This document shows, in pieces, positions 24,890 through 36,768 of a stretch of 64,000 bases of DNA. Under the pieces are notes generated by a model. The model was not told the DNA's origin, ran no database searches, and worked only from the letters and a program-made list of their open reading frames with translations. Where the stretch lies: contig NC_037255.1 of the NCBI RefSeq assembly GCF_000002425.4, forward strand, positions 13,917,626-13,981,625. Reading direction: 5' to 3'. Each line of letters opens with the position of its first letter. Position 1 is the first letter of the stretch. The DNA is from Physcomitrium patens (taxonomy: Eukaryota; Streptophyta; Bryopsida; Funariales; Funariaceae). The position numbers and the translations under genes are program-made.

Positions 24890-27800
24890 ACTACTGAGGT
24901 ATTGGTGAAAGTAGGAGATATAGAAGAACCAATTGTTGCTTAAGTCGACCATGGTTCTAAAATAAATCTTATGTCTAAAGATCTTTATAAGAAGCAAAAA
25001 TGGCCAATTGATATGGAACATGGATGGGCAATACGAGCAGCTAATAACACACGGGGCAGATTATACGGAGCTTGTCCAGATGTCAAAATTAAGATTGGGG
25101 ATGTTGCGATGGAGCAACATTTCTTTGTTCAAGATACAACGTCTTATCCGTTGATTGTAGGACAACCTTATATTATGGCAACACAGATAGAAACAAAATT
25201 TCTTGACGATGGTTCTGCTTATGCAAGGATACGTAGCAAAGATGGGAGAGAAGCTGTATAATTTCTAACAGTACCTCCTAACCATGAATGGAATCAAGAT
25301 AGGTTGAGGGAGAAACCATTGCCAAAGATTGTTGAAGGATTTAAGGATTTTGGGAAGGTATCACTGTAAAGCGAGATTATAGAGGTATAAAAGAGGAGGT
25401 ATTCTTGCGAAATGAAGGTGCCTTTGATGCGAGTTTTATTGATATTTGGGAGAATGGAAATATTATGTATAAGAAAGTTAATGATTTTAAAAGAAAAGAA
25501 AGAAAAAGATTATATAATATACAAGATATGCAACCGGTGAATGCAATAACTGTTAGGAATGCAGAAATTGGACCTATTGTGGATGAATTTACTGAGGCGT
25601 TTGCAAGAAAGGCGATCTATTCAATGGGTGACTTGTATTCAGGTTATGATCAATTTCAACTTGTCGAAGGAAGTAGAGATATGACAACGATGAGGAGACC
25701 ACTTGGATTGGTTAGAATGTGCACTCTTCCTTAAGGTGCGACCAACTCAGTTGCGCATATGATGAATGGGATGAATAAGGTATTGAGAGATTTTATTCCG
25801 GAAAAGACTATGCCTTTTCTGGATGATGTTCCTATAAAAGGGTGCAGAGAAGGAGACAAGGATGAAACTTTAGATACGAGGAGGTGTCGCAAATATGTTG
25901 TTGATCATATACAAGATTGTGAAAAGATTTTAACTCGGCTTGGAGAAGTTCATCTTACATTATCGGGTATGAAGTCCGTATTTGGAGTACGAGAGGTTGT
26001 AATTGTTGGACGTTTATGTGGATCTTACGGAAGAAAACCAGATCCGACTAAAGTTGATGCAATTGGAAGGATGAAAGAAGATTGTGATTCTTTAACAAAG
26101 GTTCGCAGGTTTTTGGGTGCATGTGTATTTTATCGAATCTAGATCCCTCATTTTGCTCACATAGCGGATCCATTATATGAACTGTTATGCAAGGATTACC
26201 GATTTAAATGGGAAGAAAGGCATATTCAAGCAATGCAAAGATTGAAGAAATTATTGATGTCACCTCCAATATTGAGGAAGGTTGATTATAAGTGCAATAG
26301 ACCAGTGATTCTTACTGTGGACGCTAGTCCAATTGCCATTGGATGGGCTGTGGGTCAAGATGATTCAAGTTGGAATAGATTTGTAGTTCAATTTAGAGCT
26401 AAAGTTTTAAGTATTCATTAGCGTGCATATTCGCAAGTCAAAAGAAAACTTTAGAGAGTTGTTTCGGCTATGAAAGCTGAAAAGGACTATTTGATTGGGG
26501 CAGTAGTAGTAATTGAAACAGATTGCTTGCCATTGCTTGGAATGATTACTAACTATTCAATGCCAGATATTGCAATGTTGAGATGGATTGCTTATATTAA
26601 GTCATTAAATCTAGAATTTAAGCATGTTACTGGGAAGGACAATTTAGTAGCGAACATGCTATCTCGAGCAAGATACGAGAGGGAGGACGAAATGGTTGAA
26701 GACATTGATGACGTCGGATTGAAATTCTATTCAATATCAAATCTCAACAAAGAAGACAAGCTATTTCTTGAAGAATCTTATGAAGGAGAATTATTGGATA
26801 TTGGTCGTTACTTGAATACCTTGACTAAGCAGGGGAATTGGTCTACAGAAAAATTCAAACAAATAAGAAAAAAAGCATATGGATTTTTGCTTCGAGATGG
26901 ATTCTTATGGAAGAGACCGAAGAAAGGAATTGGGATGCCACAACGAGTGATAGGCAAAAAGGAAGAAAAACTAAAATTATTAAAGGAGTTTCATACTAGT
27001 TTATGGGCAGGGCATAGAGGAATCTGAGCTACTTTTGCTAAACTAAAAGAACGATATTGGTGGAAAAATATGTATCGAGATGTGCTCTCATTTGTAGAGT
27101 CATGTGAAATCTATCAATCGTATTCTAATATCCGACATCGAGATGGTCTTCATCCTACGTATCCTCAGGCTATTCATTTTAAATGGGTTGTTGATTTGGT
27201 TATTATGCCGGTTGGGTTATGGCAGATGAGATATTTGGTTTGAGCTCGTGAAGATTTATCAAATCAAGTAGAAAGAAGAGCATTGAGAACAAAATCTACA
27301 GAGGGGATTTGTAGGTTTTTGCTTAAAGATGTCATTTGCTGCTACGGATGCGTAGGAAAAATCACTGCAAATCATGGAGAATTAAATGCACAAGAAGCAC
27401 GTAAGTTCTTTGAAAGATGTGGAATTAAACTATCACTGACTACTGCTTATAATCCAGAAGGGAATGCAAAAAGCGAACGCGGTCACCCACCGATTGTGAA
27501 AGCATTAGTTAAAGCTTGTAATGGGAAAGTTAGAGAGTGGCCACGGCTTTTGTCATTTGCATTATGGGCTTATCGAACAACACATAGTTCGGTGACAGGA
27601 TATATGCCAGTAGAACTTATGACAGGTCAAAAACCAATTATGCCGATTAAAGAAAAGGTACTTACTTGGAGTAGGCTACCATGGAAAGATGGATTGACAA
27701 GAGAAGAACTTCTGGCTATTAGGATTTGATAATTGGAGCAAAGAACGGAAGATGTGCAGATAGCATTGGAAAGGTTAAAAAGAGCAAGGTTACAAAACAA

Positions 27801-28170
27801 GGCACGATTCGATAAGCAACATCGATTGAGACTAAAAGCAATCGAGGAAGGTGACTGGGTACTTGTTTATGACAATAGTCTGGATAATCAACATAGTACT
27901 TTGCGGAAATTTTCAAAACGTTGGTTTGGACCATATGTAGTAACAACTATTCATGATAATGCAACTTACTCATTACGGGAGTTAGATGGTATAAAATTGA
28001 AAATACCAATTGCAGGGAAGCGAGTAAAAATATTTAAACGAAGACACGCGGAGATGAATATGGAAGACCTTAATGAAGGTGTAGAGATTCCGCAGCAAGA
28101 AGATGAAAGTGATTTGGATAATGAAGGTGACGAAGATGAACTGGACAAAGACGTAGAGAATATATTTTAA
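24890..28170 (+). pseudogene. Element C pol (fossil)
   Basis: Approximate parts: retroviral-type protease about 24890-25260, RT about 25400-26150 with the catalytic PFLDD segment, RNase H about 26230-26700 with LTVDASPIAIGWAVGQD, integrase about 26960-27730 with GHRGI (zinc-binding part) and ERGHPPIVKALVKACNGKV, then a basic and acidic C-terminal tail to about 28170 (WVLVYDNSLDNQ and KRWFGPYVV). The tail resembles the post-integrase segment of Ty3/gypsy elements. It is broken in several places. Confidence 0.82.
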
Positions 28171-28232
28171 ATCAAACAGCAATTGGGTAAATAGGTGCAT
28201 ACCGGAAGATGCACAGGTTCAAAGGGGGTGGA

Positions 28233-29309
28233 TGTCGTGTTGTAACACGAGTATATCATAAAAATATAAAGAAAGGGGACTTTTATTAATATTCAATTAC
28301 CTCGAATATTGGGAGCAATGACCGATTCTAGTGCCAATATTCAGGAGCCAGTTCAAACACCCCATCATAGTTGGTCAAGACATACTTATTAGTAATGAAA
28401 TGCTCCGTTTGAGTCCAATAGTGGGAGTCAACAGAATCGAAAGGACTAAATCGATGACTGAGCGAGCCCGACATGAAGGACCAATTTGATCCAATTACGG
28501 GAACATCCAGGTCTTACTACGGGCTTCTTAGCCACTATGAGACCTGATTTGGTCGGGCGACTCAATGTGGTCCTAATTCCGTTTCAGGCTGTTCTATTCT
28601 CTATGCCGTTTCAGGGAACGTTGTTTCCAGAAAAAGAACCTTTTAAAAGGAAAAAAAAAAATGGAAGAGAAAGCTCTGAAGGCGGAGCCAATTTCGGATC
28701 CAAGACGAAAGATTGAAGAAATTCAGAGGCTAGGGTTTGAAAGGGGAGAGAATTAGGATTTGAAGGGGGGAGAGCTAGCTTCATGCTTTGGGGGAAAAAA
28801 AGACAGAGAATTGGGGTTTTTTTTTCATAGGGTTTTGGGAAAGACTTCTGGCAATCAATGCTAAAAGGTCGATGTGTTGTACTGGTGAATCGGGGTTTTA
28901 ATGAAGTGGGTGTGATTACTCTTGACTGTTTTGTGAAATCGAAGTTACAAAATTCTTTTGAAGAATTAAAAGGGTGTCTATAGGATTGAATATGCGGAGT
29001 GAAAATTTTTGGGTTCATCTAACAAGACAGTCAGTGGATACAAGATCGTGAGTATAAAGCGGTATCGAAGATTAGCAGATTGGGTTGTTCGGGATTCTAT
29101 GTAATGTCTAGAGACCTATCGACTAGGGCAAAAAGGATTTCGACGAGCAGTCGAATAACATCCGTATAGATTTATGGTATATTCTTGCAATCGTTTATAT
29201 TCCAATAGTCAAAAACTGATAGACTGCTTGAATATTAACGAATCTCCATACTACCTTCTACAGCTTGATGCCCGGTGCATTCTCGAGTAGGAAAGCACGT
29301 AATATGACA
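28233..29309 (+). repeat. Element C 3' LTR
   Basis: 1,077 bp, pairs with 21833-22927. Preceded by a polypurine tract, followed by the ACGG duplication. Confidence 0.9.
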
Positions 29310-29667
29310 ACGGTACATTTTTCTACAAAACAAACACCTTTCTTTGCTAATTATGGTTATCATCCATGACTTGATACTTTTGACTTTTCAAAAATTGATA
29401 ATCCTGCTGTGAAAGATTTGGTGATTCATTTATTAGAGCTACATGCAATGATGAAGGCGCAGTTAAAAGAGGCTCAAGAACAACAAAAGGTCAATGCGGA
29501 TGTCTTTCGAAAGGAACAACCACCATTCTTTTTGGGTGATAAGGTATGGCTACTTCATCGCAATATCAAGACCACTCGTCCTTGTAATAAGTTGGACTAT
29601 CAAAGGCTTGGACTATTTTCTATTTCTGCACAAATCAATCCAGTTGTATATCATTTACATCTACCGG

Positions 29668-30809
29668 TGTTGTATTACGTGCTTTCCTGCTCGAGAACGC
29701 GCCGGGCGTCTGGCTGTAGAAGGTAGTATGGAGATTCACTAATATTCAAGCAGTTTATCAATTTTTGACTGTTGGAATACAAACAACTACAAGAATACAC
29801 CGTAAATCTATACCGATGTCTTTCGACTGCTTTTCGAAGTCCTTTTTGCCCCAATCGGTAGGTCTCTAGACGTTATAGAGAACCCCGAACAATCCAAAGT
29901 GCTAATCTTCGATACCGCTTTATACTCACGATCTTGTATCCACTGACTGTCTTGTTAGATTAACCCAATAAATTTCATTCACTCCGCATACTCAATCCTA
30001 TAGACACCCTTTTAATTCTTCATTATAGACGTAACTCGATTTCACAAAACAGTCAAGAGCAATCACACCCACTTCATTAAAAATCCCGATTCTAGTACAA
30101 CACTTTGACCATTCAACAATGATTGCCTCAGTCTTCCCAAAACCCTATGAAGAAAAAAAACTCCAAATCTCTGTTTTTTTTCTCCCACCCGAGGCATGAA
30201 GCTAGCTCTCCGACCCTTTTCAAACCTTATTCTCTCTTCTCCCAAACCCTAGCCTTTGAATTTCTTCAATCTTTCGTCTTGGATCCGGAATTGGCTCCCA
30301 CCGTCAAAGCTTTTTCCTCCGTTTTTACCTTTAACCAAAAGGACGTTCCTAAAATGGCACAAAGGACGGAACACCCTGAAACGGAATAGGAATCCCCGTA
30401 ATCGGGACCACATTGAGTCGCCCGACCAATTCAGGTCTCATATTGGCTAAGAGGCCCGTAGTAAGACCTGGATGTACCTGTAATTGGGTCAAATTAGTCC
30501 TTCGTGTCAGATTGGCTAAGAAGCATGTAGTAAGACCTGGATTGGATGTCTTGAAATTGGATCCAATTGGCTCTTCGAACCAGGTTCACCCGTCGTTGAA
30601 TTAGTCCTTTCCCTTTCTACTGACTCCCGTTATTGGAATCGAATGGAACATTTCAGTATGTCCCGATTGACTGTAACGGGCTGACTGAACCTAGCTTCTG
30701 AGTATTTACACTAGAATTGGTCGTTGTTCCCAATATTCGAGGTAACTGAATTTTAATAAAAGTCCCCTTTCTTTATATTTTCACGGTATACTTGTATTAC
30801 AATACGACA
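29668..30809 (-). mobile_element. Solo LTR of the C family, inverted, inserted in element B
   Basis: The reverse complement of this 1,142-bp segment matches the element C LTR from TGTCGTATTG to its CA end. It is flanked by a perfect 4-bp duplication CCGG at 29664-29667 and 30810-30813. Element D has the uninterrupted sequence CTACCGGAGTCAATGAAG at the same place, which confirms the insertion. There is no internal region. Confidence 0.9.
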
Positions 30810-31200
30810 CCGGAGTCAATGAAAATCCATTCAGTATTCCACGTGTCTCTTCTTGAACCATACAAGACAGTGGACATACCAAGAAGAAGACAAGCTCCAC
30901 CTCCTCCTATAGAAGTGGATAATAATAAAGAGTTTGAAGTAGAAGAAGTCTTAGATTCAAAGCGGCGTCGAAATAAATTGAAATATCTTGTCCATTGGCA
31001 CGGATATGATATTAATGAATGCACATGGGAGCCAATAAAGAATCTTGCAAATGCAGCAAAGGCAGTGGAGGCTTTTTATCAACGACATCCATCAAAATCA
31101 AGATAAAAAGCTTTTTTATAAAAGAAACAACCCCTAGGCAAGATAACATTCTACTTTCAATCCTTGTTCGTAGCTTCTTTGTAGTTGTGATGCTCAGGAG

Positions 31201-31623
31201 ATGGAGAACCAACAACCAGTGGATTCGACTTAAGAGCCTTCACTTGCTGACCTATTGAACGAGACATTACGATTGTGACAACCTTCAAGACGATGCAATC
31301 GAGATGAAGATCTTCAAGAATGACATGTTCTTCCTCAAATAGATGGCAAGATACAATGTATTTGGTATCACAATTTGGGAAGGGACTCCTGATGTTTGGT
31401 GATTTTGCTAGAGGTAAGAACAACTCTTGCTGGTATTCCAAATGTTCTATTCGAAGGAAGTTATGAAGGCCTCAACAATGATCAAATAACTAGGTGGTCT
31501 TTCCGCCTTGGTATGGGACACTATCGATGGTTGAAAGGCCGTATCAATCATCTTCGAAGAGAACAAAGATCAGAGAATGTGGCGAATATAATTCGTGGCA
31601 TCATAGATTTTCTCAACATATGA
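31201..31623 (+). pseudogene. Accessory ORF of element B
   Basis: Homologous to the 140-codon ORF of element D along its whole length: starts MENQQPVDST, has WYHNLGRDS, FEGSYEGLNNDQIT and GHYRWLKGRINHLRREQRS, and ends IIDFLNI. It follows the chromodomain and precedes the purine-rich tract and 3' LTR. This copy is broken. Confidence 0.75.
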
Positions 31624-31725
31624 TCACCGCTCCTCGTGGAACTCGTCCCTAGAAGGAGGAGTAATGTCACGGACATACTCATGTAAGCTAGTAATTACAT
31701 ATACAAATAGGTAGAAGTAAATAAA

Positions 31726-32277
31726 TGTCAAGGACAAAGACTCGATGAGGGAAAATATACACCAAAAGGCTATCTTGATATAATAAGTCAAAATATAAAC
31801 AAGTAGGTATATTAAAAGGAAACTGAAATGGCTATTGCCACAAGACAAGAAACTAAAGACTCTTGAACCTGGACTAGAAGCAAGAAAGGAGTTGACAAGA
31901 GTGAAGAAGCCTTCACTCTTGTCTCTATATATACTATCTAACTAGGGGCTACGTGGCGACGTTCTATAGGACCTCCAATATGTGTTGACTTTGTAGGACA
32001 CATGCCTTGACTTACAAGGCAAGTTTTTCTATGTGTGGGCCATATAGTTAGCTTGATCTTCAAGCTAACAACATGTGTGGCACATGGCCAACTTGTTGAC
32101 CACGTTTCTAATCCAAAAAGTCAATTAAAGACACCTATGAAGTCAAAGCAGCGTCTAGGAAGTTTCTAGGAAGCTTCTATATTAAATATTATAGAATTAA
32201 CTTATTTTTATCTACTTTTACTTACTTCTACCTATTTCTATATGTAATTATTAGCTTACATGATTATGGCCGTGACA
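31726..32277 (-). repeat. Element D 3' LTR
   Basis: 552 bp, nearly identical to 37986-38537. It carries a TATA-like run (31926-31934 on +) and, just upstream in element orientation, TACGTGGC at 31950-31957. Confidence 0.94.
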
Positions 32278-32318
32278 TTACCCCCCCTTCTAGAGATGAG
32301 TTCCACGAGGAGCGGTCA

Positions 32319-32741
32319 TCATATGTTGAGGAAATCTATGATGCGACGAATTGTATTCGCCACATACTCTGATCTCTGTTCTCTTCGAAGATGATTGATA
32401 GGGCCTCTCAACCATCGGTAGTATCCCATACCAGGGCGGAAAGACCACCCAGTTATTTGATCATTGTTGAGGCCTTCGTAACTTCCTTCGAATAGAATAT
32501 TCGAAACACCATCAGGAGTTGTTCCTACCTCTAGCAAAATCACCAAACATCGAGAGTCCCTTCCCAAATTGTGATACCAAACGCGTTGTATCTCACCATT
32601 TGTTCGAGGAAGAACATGTCGTTCTTGAAGATCTTCATCTCGATTGCGACGTCTTGAAGGTTGTGACAATCGTAATGTCTCGTCCGACAGGTCAGCAAAC
32701 GAAGGTTCTTGAGTTGAATCCGCTGGTTGTTGGCTCTCCAT
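32319..32741 (-). CDS. Accessory ORF of element D, open for 140 codons, unknown function
   Basis: An uninterrupted ORF starting MESQQPADSTQEPSFADLSD and ending IIDFLNI. It has a basic arginine-rich stretch near residues 29-42 (PSRRRNRDEDLQERH), a short hydrophobic strand (CLVILLEVG) in the middle, FEGSYEGLNNDQITGWSF, then GYYRWLRGPINHLRREQRS and an amphipathic C-terminal helix. It lies between the chromodomain end and the polypurine tract. Homologous ORFs occupy the same place in elements A and B. No signal peptide or membrane segment is evident, so it does not look like an envelope protein. I do not recognise a known family. Expression could be from a separate or spliced transcript; this is inference. 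Confidence 0.7.
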   Translation of the reverse strand: MESQQPADSTQEPSFADLSDETLRLSQPSRRRNRDEDLQERHVLPRTNGEIQRVWYHNLGRDSRCLVILLEVGTTPDGVSNILFEGSYEGLNNDQITGWSFRPGMGYYRWLRGPINHLRREQRSEYVANTIRRIIDFLNI

Positions 32742-32785
32742 CTAATTAGCGTCACAAATGCAAAGAAGTTACAAACAAGGATAGG

Positions 32786-33218
32786 TGTTATGGACATACA
32801 TTAGAAGATTCTTCGAATATTCTTCTAGAATATTTTCTAAAGATTCTCTAAAGATTCCTTTAGAAGGTTCTAGAAGATTCTTAGAATATTCCCTAAAGAT
32901 TCTCTTAGAAGGTTTTAGAATATTCTTAGAAGGTTCTAAAATATTCTAATAGATTCTAGGAAGTTGCTCGAGAAGTTTCCTAATTAGTAGAAGTTGTTGG
33001 AGAAGCGTCCTAGTTAGCGGAAGTAGCTCGAGAAGCTTCCTATTCAGTAGTATATATAGGAGTCGAGGCTGAACGGTTCTTCAGTCTCGACAACACATCT
33101 CTTGGAGTTCTAGCTCACCTTTCTGGTGTTGTTCTTGTACTCATCTGTTTAATCTAGTTCTGCCACTTCTTCTTGAACTTCTTGTTAGATTTCAAGTCTG
33201 TATTTTGTGTCCGTGACA
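32786..33218 (+). mobile_element. Solo LTR of the A family inside element D
   Basis: 433 bp from TGTTATGGAC to CCGTGACA, flanked by the perfect duplication ATAGG at 32781-32785 and 33219-33223. The 3' half matches the element A LTR closely (TCTCGACAACACATCTCTTG and onward). The 5' half is a diverged, GAA/TTC-rich segment with heat-shock-like arrays including GAAggTTCtaGAAgaTTC. TATA-like GTATATATAGG lies at about 33050. It is the innermost layer of the nest. Confidence 0.92.
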
Positions 33219-33273
33219 ATAGGAAATTGAATGTTATCTTGCCTCAATCTTGTCTCTTTTATAAGAGAGATTT

Positions 33274-36200
33274 TCATCTTGGTTTTGATGGATGTCGTTG
33301 ATGAAAAACTTTGACTTTAGCTGATGCATTTCCTAGATTCCTGGATGGCTCCCATGTGCGTTCACTAATATCATATCCGCGCCAATGAACAAGATATTCC
33401 AGCTTATTTCGGCGCCGCCTTGAGTCTAATATCTCTTCCACCTCGAATTCTTCATTATTATCTTTTTCTATAGGAGGCGATGGCATTTGTCTTCTTCCTT
33501 GTATATCCACTGTCTTATATGGTTCAAGAAGAGACACGTAGAATACAAGATGGATCTTCATTGACTCCGGTAGATGTAACCGATATGCAACTGGGTTGAT
33601 CTGTTCAGAAACAAAAAAGGGGCCAAGCCTACGATAGTCCAACTTGTCACAAGGTCGAGTAGTCTTGATATTGCGACGAAGTAGCCATACCTTATCACCC
33701 ACGTTGAGTTGTGGTTGCTCCTTACGATATAGATCTACGTTTATCTTTTGTCGTTCTTGAGCTTCCTTCAATTGCGTCTTCATTATTGCATGTAACTCTG
33801 ACAACCGATTTGCCATATCTTCTGTTGCAGGATTATCAACTTTTGAAAAATCAAAAGTATCAAGTCGTGGATGATAGCCATAATTGGCAAAGAAAGGTGT
33901 TTGTTGCGTGGAAGAATGTACCGTATTATTATAAGCAAATTCTGCCAATGGCAGAAGGGTTGTCCAATCATCTTGTTGGTAGTTGATAGTACACCTTAAA
34001 TATTGCTCTAAGACTTGGTTTACGCGCTCTGTTTGTCCATCAGTTTGAGGATGGAAAGCCGAAGATAGCTTTATGTCCACTTTTAAAATCTTGAAAAGGG
34101 TCCTCCAAAATCTTGACACAAATTGAATTCCCCTATCTGATATGATATCTTTAGGTAATCCATGATAGCGATAGATATTATCAATGAAAAGCTTAGCTGT
34201 TTCTTCACCTGTGATAGATTTTGTACATGGCACAAAATGTGCCATCTTGGTGAAACGATCTACTATCACAAATATAGAATCATAAGATCTTGAGCTTGAA
34301 AGATCTGTGATGAAATCCATAGAAACAGAAGACCATGGTTGTTCTGGTATAGGTAATGGCTGAAGAAGTCCGTAAGGTCGATGACGAGGAATTTTTGATC
34401 TTGAACAAATATCACATGATTGTACAAAGTCTTTGACTGACTTCCACATTTGTGGCCACCAAAAATCTCTTGATATGAGTTCCAAAGTCTTATTATATCC
34501 CAAGTGCCCTACTGCTGGAAAGTCATGACGTGCTTGAAGAACACGTAAACATGCTTCTCCTTCTGGAACATATAGGCGTCCTTCAAAATATAATAGATTA
34601 TTCTTGAACTCGAACTTAGAAGGATAATGAGACTTGGAAGAATTATTCTCGATATCATAAACAAGAGGGTCTGAGGACATACTGGACTGGATTTGCTTGA
34701 GAAAAGTTGAATCAACAGTCAATGTTGATTTCATTGCTCGGAGATGAAATTGCTCCGGTTTCAAGAGGACCGTTCTTTGTTGCTCAAAAGCTGCATCTCC
34801 TTCTTTTGGTGCAAAATAAGAACGTCTAGATAGGGCATCAGACAAACCTTGTTGTTTTCCTGGCCGATAAGTGATAATGAACTCGAATCTTGACAAAGAC
34901 ATACTCCAACGAGCTTGACGACGATTCAACACGCGTGCTGACATGAAATACTCAAGGTTCTTGTGATCTGTATACACAGTGACTGGACTAGAAGCGCCTT
35001 CTAGATAATGACGCCATTCTTGAAAGGAATCCATGATTGCAAAAAGTTCTTTATCGTGGATCTCATAATTGATCTCGACTGCTGAGAATTTTTTTGAATG
35101 AAAAGCTATTGGATGAAGTTTGTCATCTGTTCCCATTTGTGATAAAACTGCACCCAAGGCAAAATCTGATGCATCTGTTTCCATAAAAAATGCCTTGGAA
35201 AAATCAACACGATATAAGACTGGTGCAAAGACAAACGATGTCTTCAAGGCTTCAAATGCTGCTTCCGCTTCTTGATTCTATTGGAATTTATCTTTACTAG
35301 TCAAGCGTGTAAGTGGAGCTGCAACTCGTGAGAAATCTTTGATGAAGATCCGATAGTAATTGGCAAATCCCAAGAAACATTGGACATCTTTTACTGTCCT
35401 TGGAATCTTCCAATCCATGATTGTTTGGACTTTCTTAGAATCCATCATGAGACCATCATTTGAAATGATGTATCCTAAAAAGTCAACTTGAGTAGTGTGA
35501 AATACACACTTTTCCATCTTGGCGTACAATCCTGCATCTCTAAGTTTTTGTAATACTTGACGAACATGTATTTCATGTTCTTCGACGTTCTTAGAATAGA
35601 TCAGGATATCGTCTAGATAGCAGACGACAAAATTGTCTAAGAATTCACGAAATACATCATTCATGAGATGTTGAAAAGCAGCTGGTGCATTCGTGAGTCC
35701 AAAGGGCATGACATTATATTCGAAATGTCCATACCTGGTTCGAAACGCAGTCTTCCATTCATCTCCTTCTTTGATCCGTACTAGATTATATGCTCCTCTT
35801 AGATCTATTTTTGTATAGATCTTAGTTTGATTCAATTGGTCAAGGAGTCCTGATATCAAAGGTAATGGATACCTATTCTTGATTGGGATCTTGTTGAGTC
35901 CTCGATAATCAACACGCATTCGTAAAGATCCATCTTTTTTCTTTACGAATAGAATTGGAGCTCCTGCTGGAGATTTTGAATGGCGTATGAAATTCTTTGC
36001 TAAATTCTCGTCAATATATGTCTTGAGTTCAGCCATCTCATCTTGCGATAAACTATAAATTGGTCCAAATGGTGGCTGAGTTCCTTCCTTGAGGTTGATT
36101 GAACAATCATATGGGCGATGCTCAGGAAGAATATCTGCATTCTTTTTCTCAAAAACGTCTTGATACTCCTGATATTGACTTGGAATGCCACTTGAAGTCT

Positions 36201-36735
36201 TTACGTTTTCAGAAATAGGTGCAGCATAAATAGCAAAAGTTGATCCTTCTTTTGCTGCATGTATAAATGCTTTTGCACCTATCAGTACGGGTTTTACTAT
36301 ACTAGACTTATAATTTTTTACTTGGTTAGTAGAACTATTAATAACGCTCTGGGAAAAGTCAAGTTTACGTGAATTCCAATCTATTCGAGGATTATATTTT
36401 TCTAGCCAGGATAAACCTAAAATAACTGGATTGGACGGGGATTTAATTATGTTAAAAGCTATGTAGCTATCATGACCGTCTATTGTTACTTTTATAGGAT
36501 GAGTTTCATGAGTGACATCTCCAGAAGACAAGGGACGACCATCTATGACTTCTACATGTACTGGTTTAGGTTTCTGTACAAAGGGTATTTTACGACTTTT
36601 AACAAATTGTTCATCTAAAAAACATGCTGAGGCTCCCGAATCTAATAAAGCAGAGGCTTTGTAATTCTTAGGTCCTAAATATAAGTCTATTATAAAACAA
36701 GGAGGAGGGTTCTGAGGAGAGGATAGGACCTTCAT
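33274..36735 (-). pseudogene. Element D pol with chromodomain (nearly whole fossil)
   Basis: On minus from 36735: protease with SALLDSGASACFLDEQF, RT with [10 protein letters not shown] and catalytic [13 protein letters not shown], RNase H with METDASDFALGAVLSQMG, integrase zinc-binding part with GHLGYNKTLELISRDFWWPQ, integrase core with DFITDL and HPQTDGQTERVNQVLEQYLR, and a C-terminal chromodomain (EVEEILDSRRRRNKLEYLVH, then WRGYDISERTWEP). All catalytic landmarks of a chromovirus pol can be recognised. It is close to whole, with very few breaks. Confidence 0.93.
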
Positions 36736-36768
36736 TAGGAATTGTACAAGGTTCCAGCTGCACGGTCC

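Larger units (their letters stand above)
21833..29309 (+). mobile_element. Element C: Ty3/gypsy element with 1.1-kb LTRs, inserted in element B integrase
   Basis: LTRs are 21833-22927 and 28233-29309 (TGTCGTGTTG...GACA). A 4-bp duplication ACGG lies at 21829-21832 and 29310-29313; element D, which lacks the insertion, has a single ACGG at the matching place. A primer-site-like TGGTGAACCCAACGTG follows the 5' LTR and AAAGGGGGTGGA precedes the 3' LTR. On +: gag, protease, RT with PFLDD, RNase H and integrase containing TAYNPEGNAKSERGH. This is a different Ty3/gypsy branch from A, B and D, and I saw no chromodomain. LTR divergence is of the order of 10% by eye, mostly transitions. The coding region is broken in roughly ten places. 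Confidence 0.9.
19020..31107 (+). pseudogene. Element B pol and chromodomain region (fossil, interrupted)
   Basis: Approximate parts on +: protease near 19100, RT about 19700-20340, RNase H about 20450-20960, integrase about 21200-21832 continuing at 29310 beyond element C, and chromodomain about 30900-31100 (FEVEEVLDSKRRRNKLKYLV, then VHWHGYDINECTWEP). Sequence is close to element D throughout. Two large insertions (C and an inverted solo LTR) separate integrase and chromodomain parts. It is broken in many places. Confidence 0.88.
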
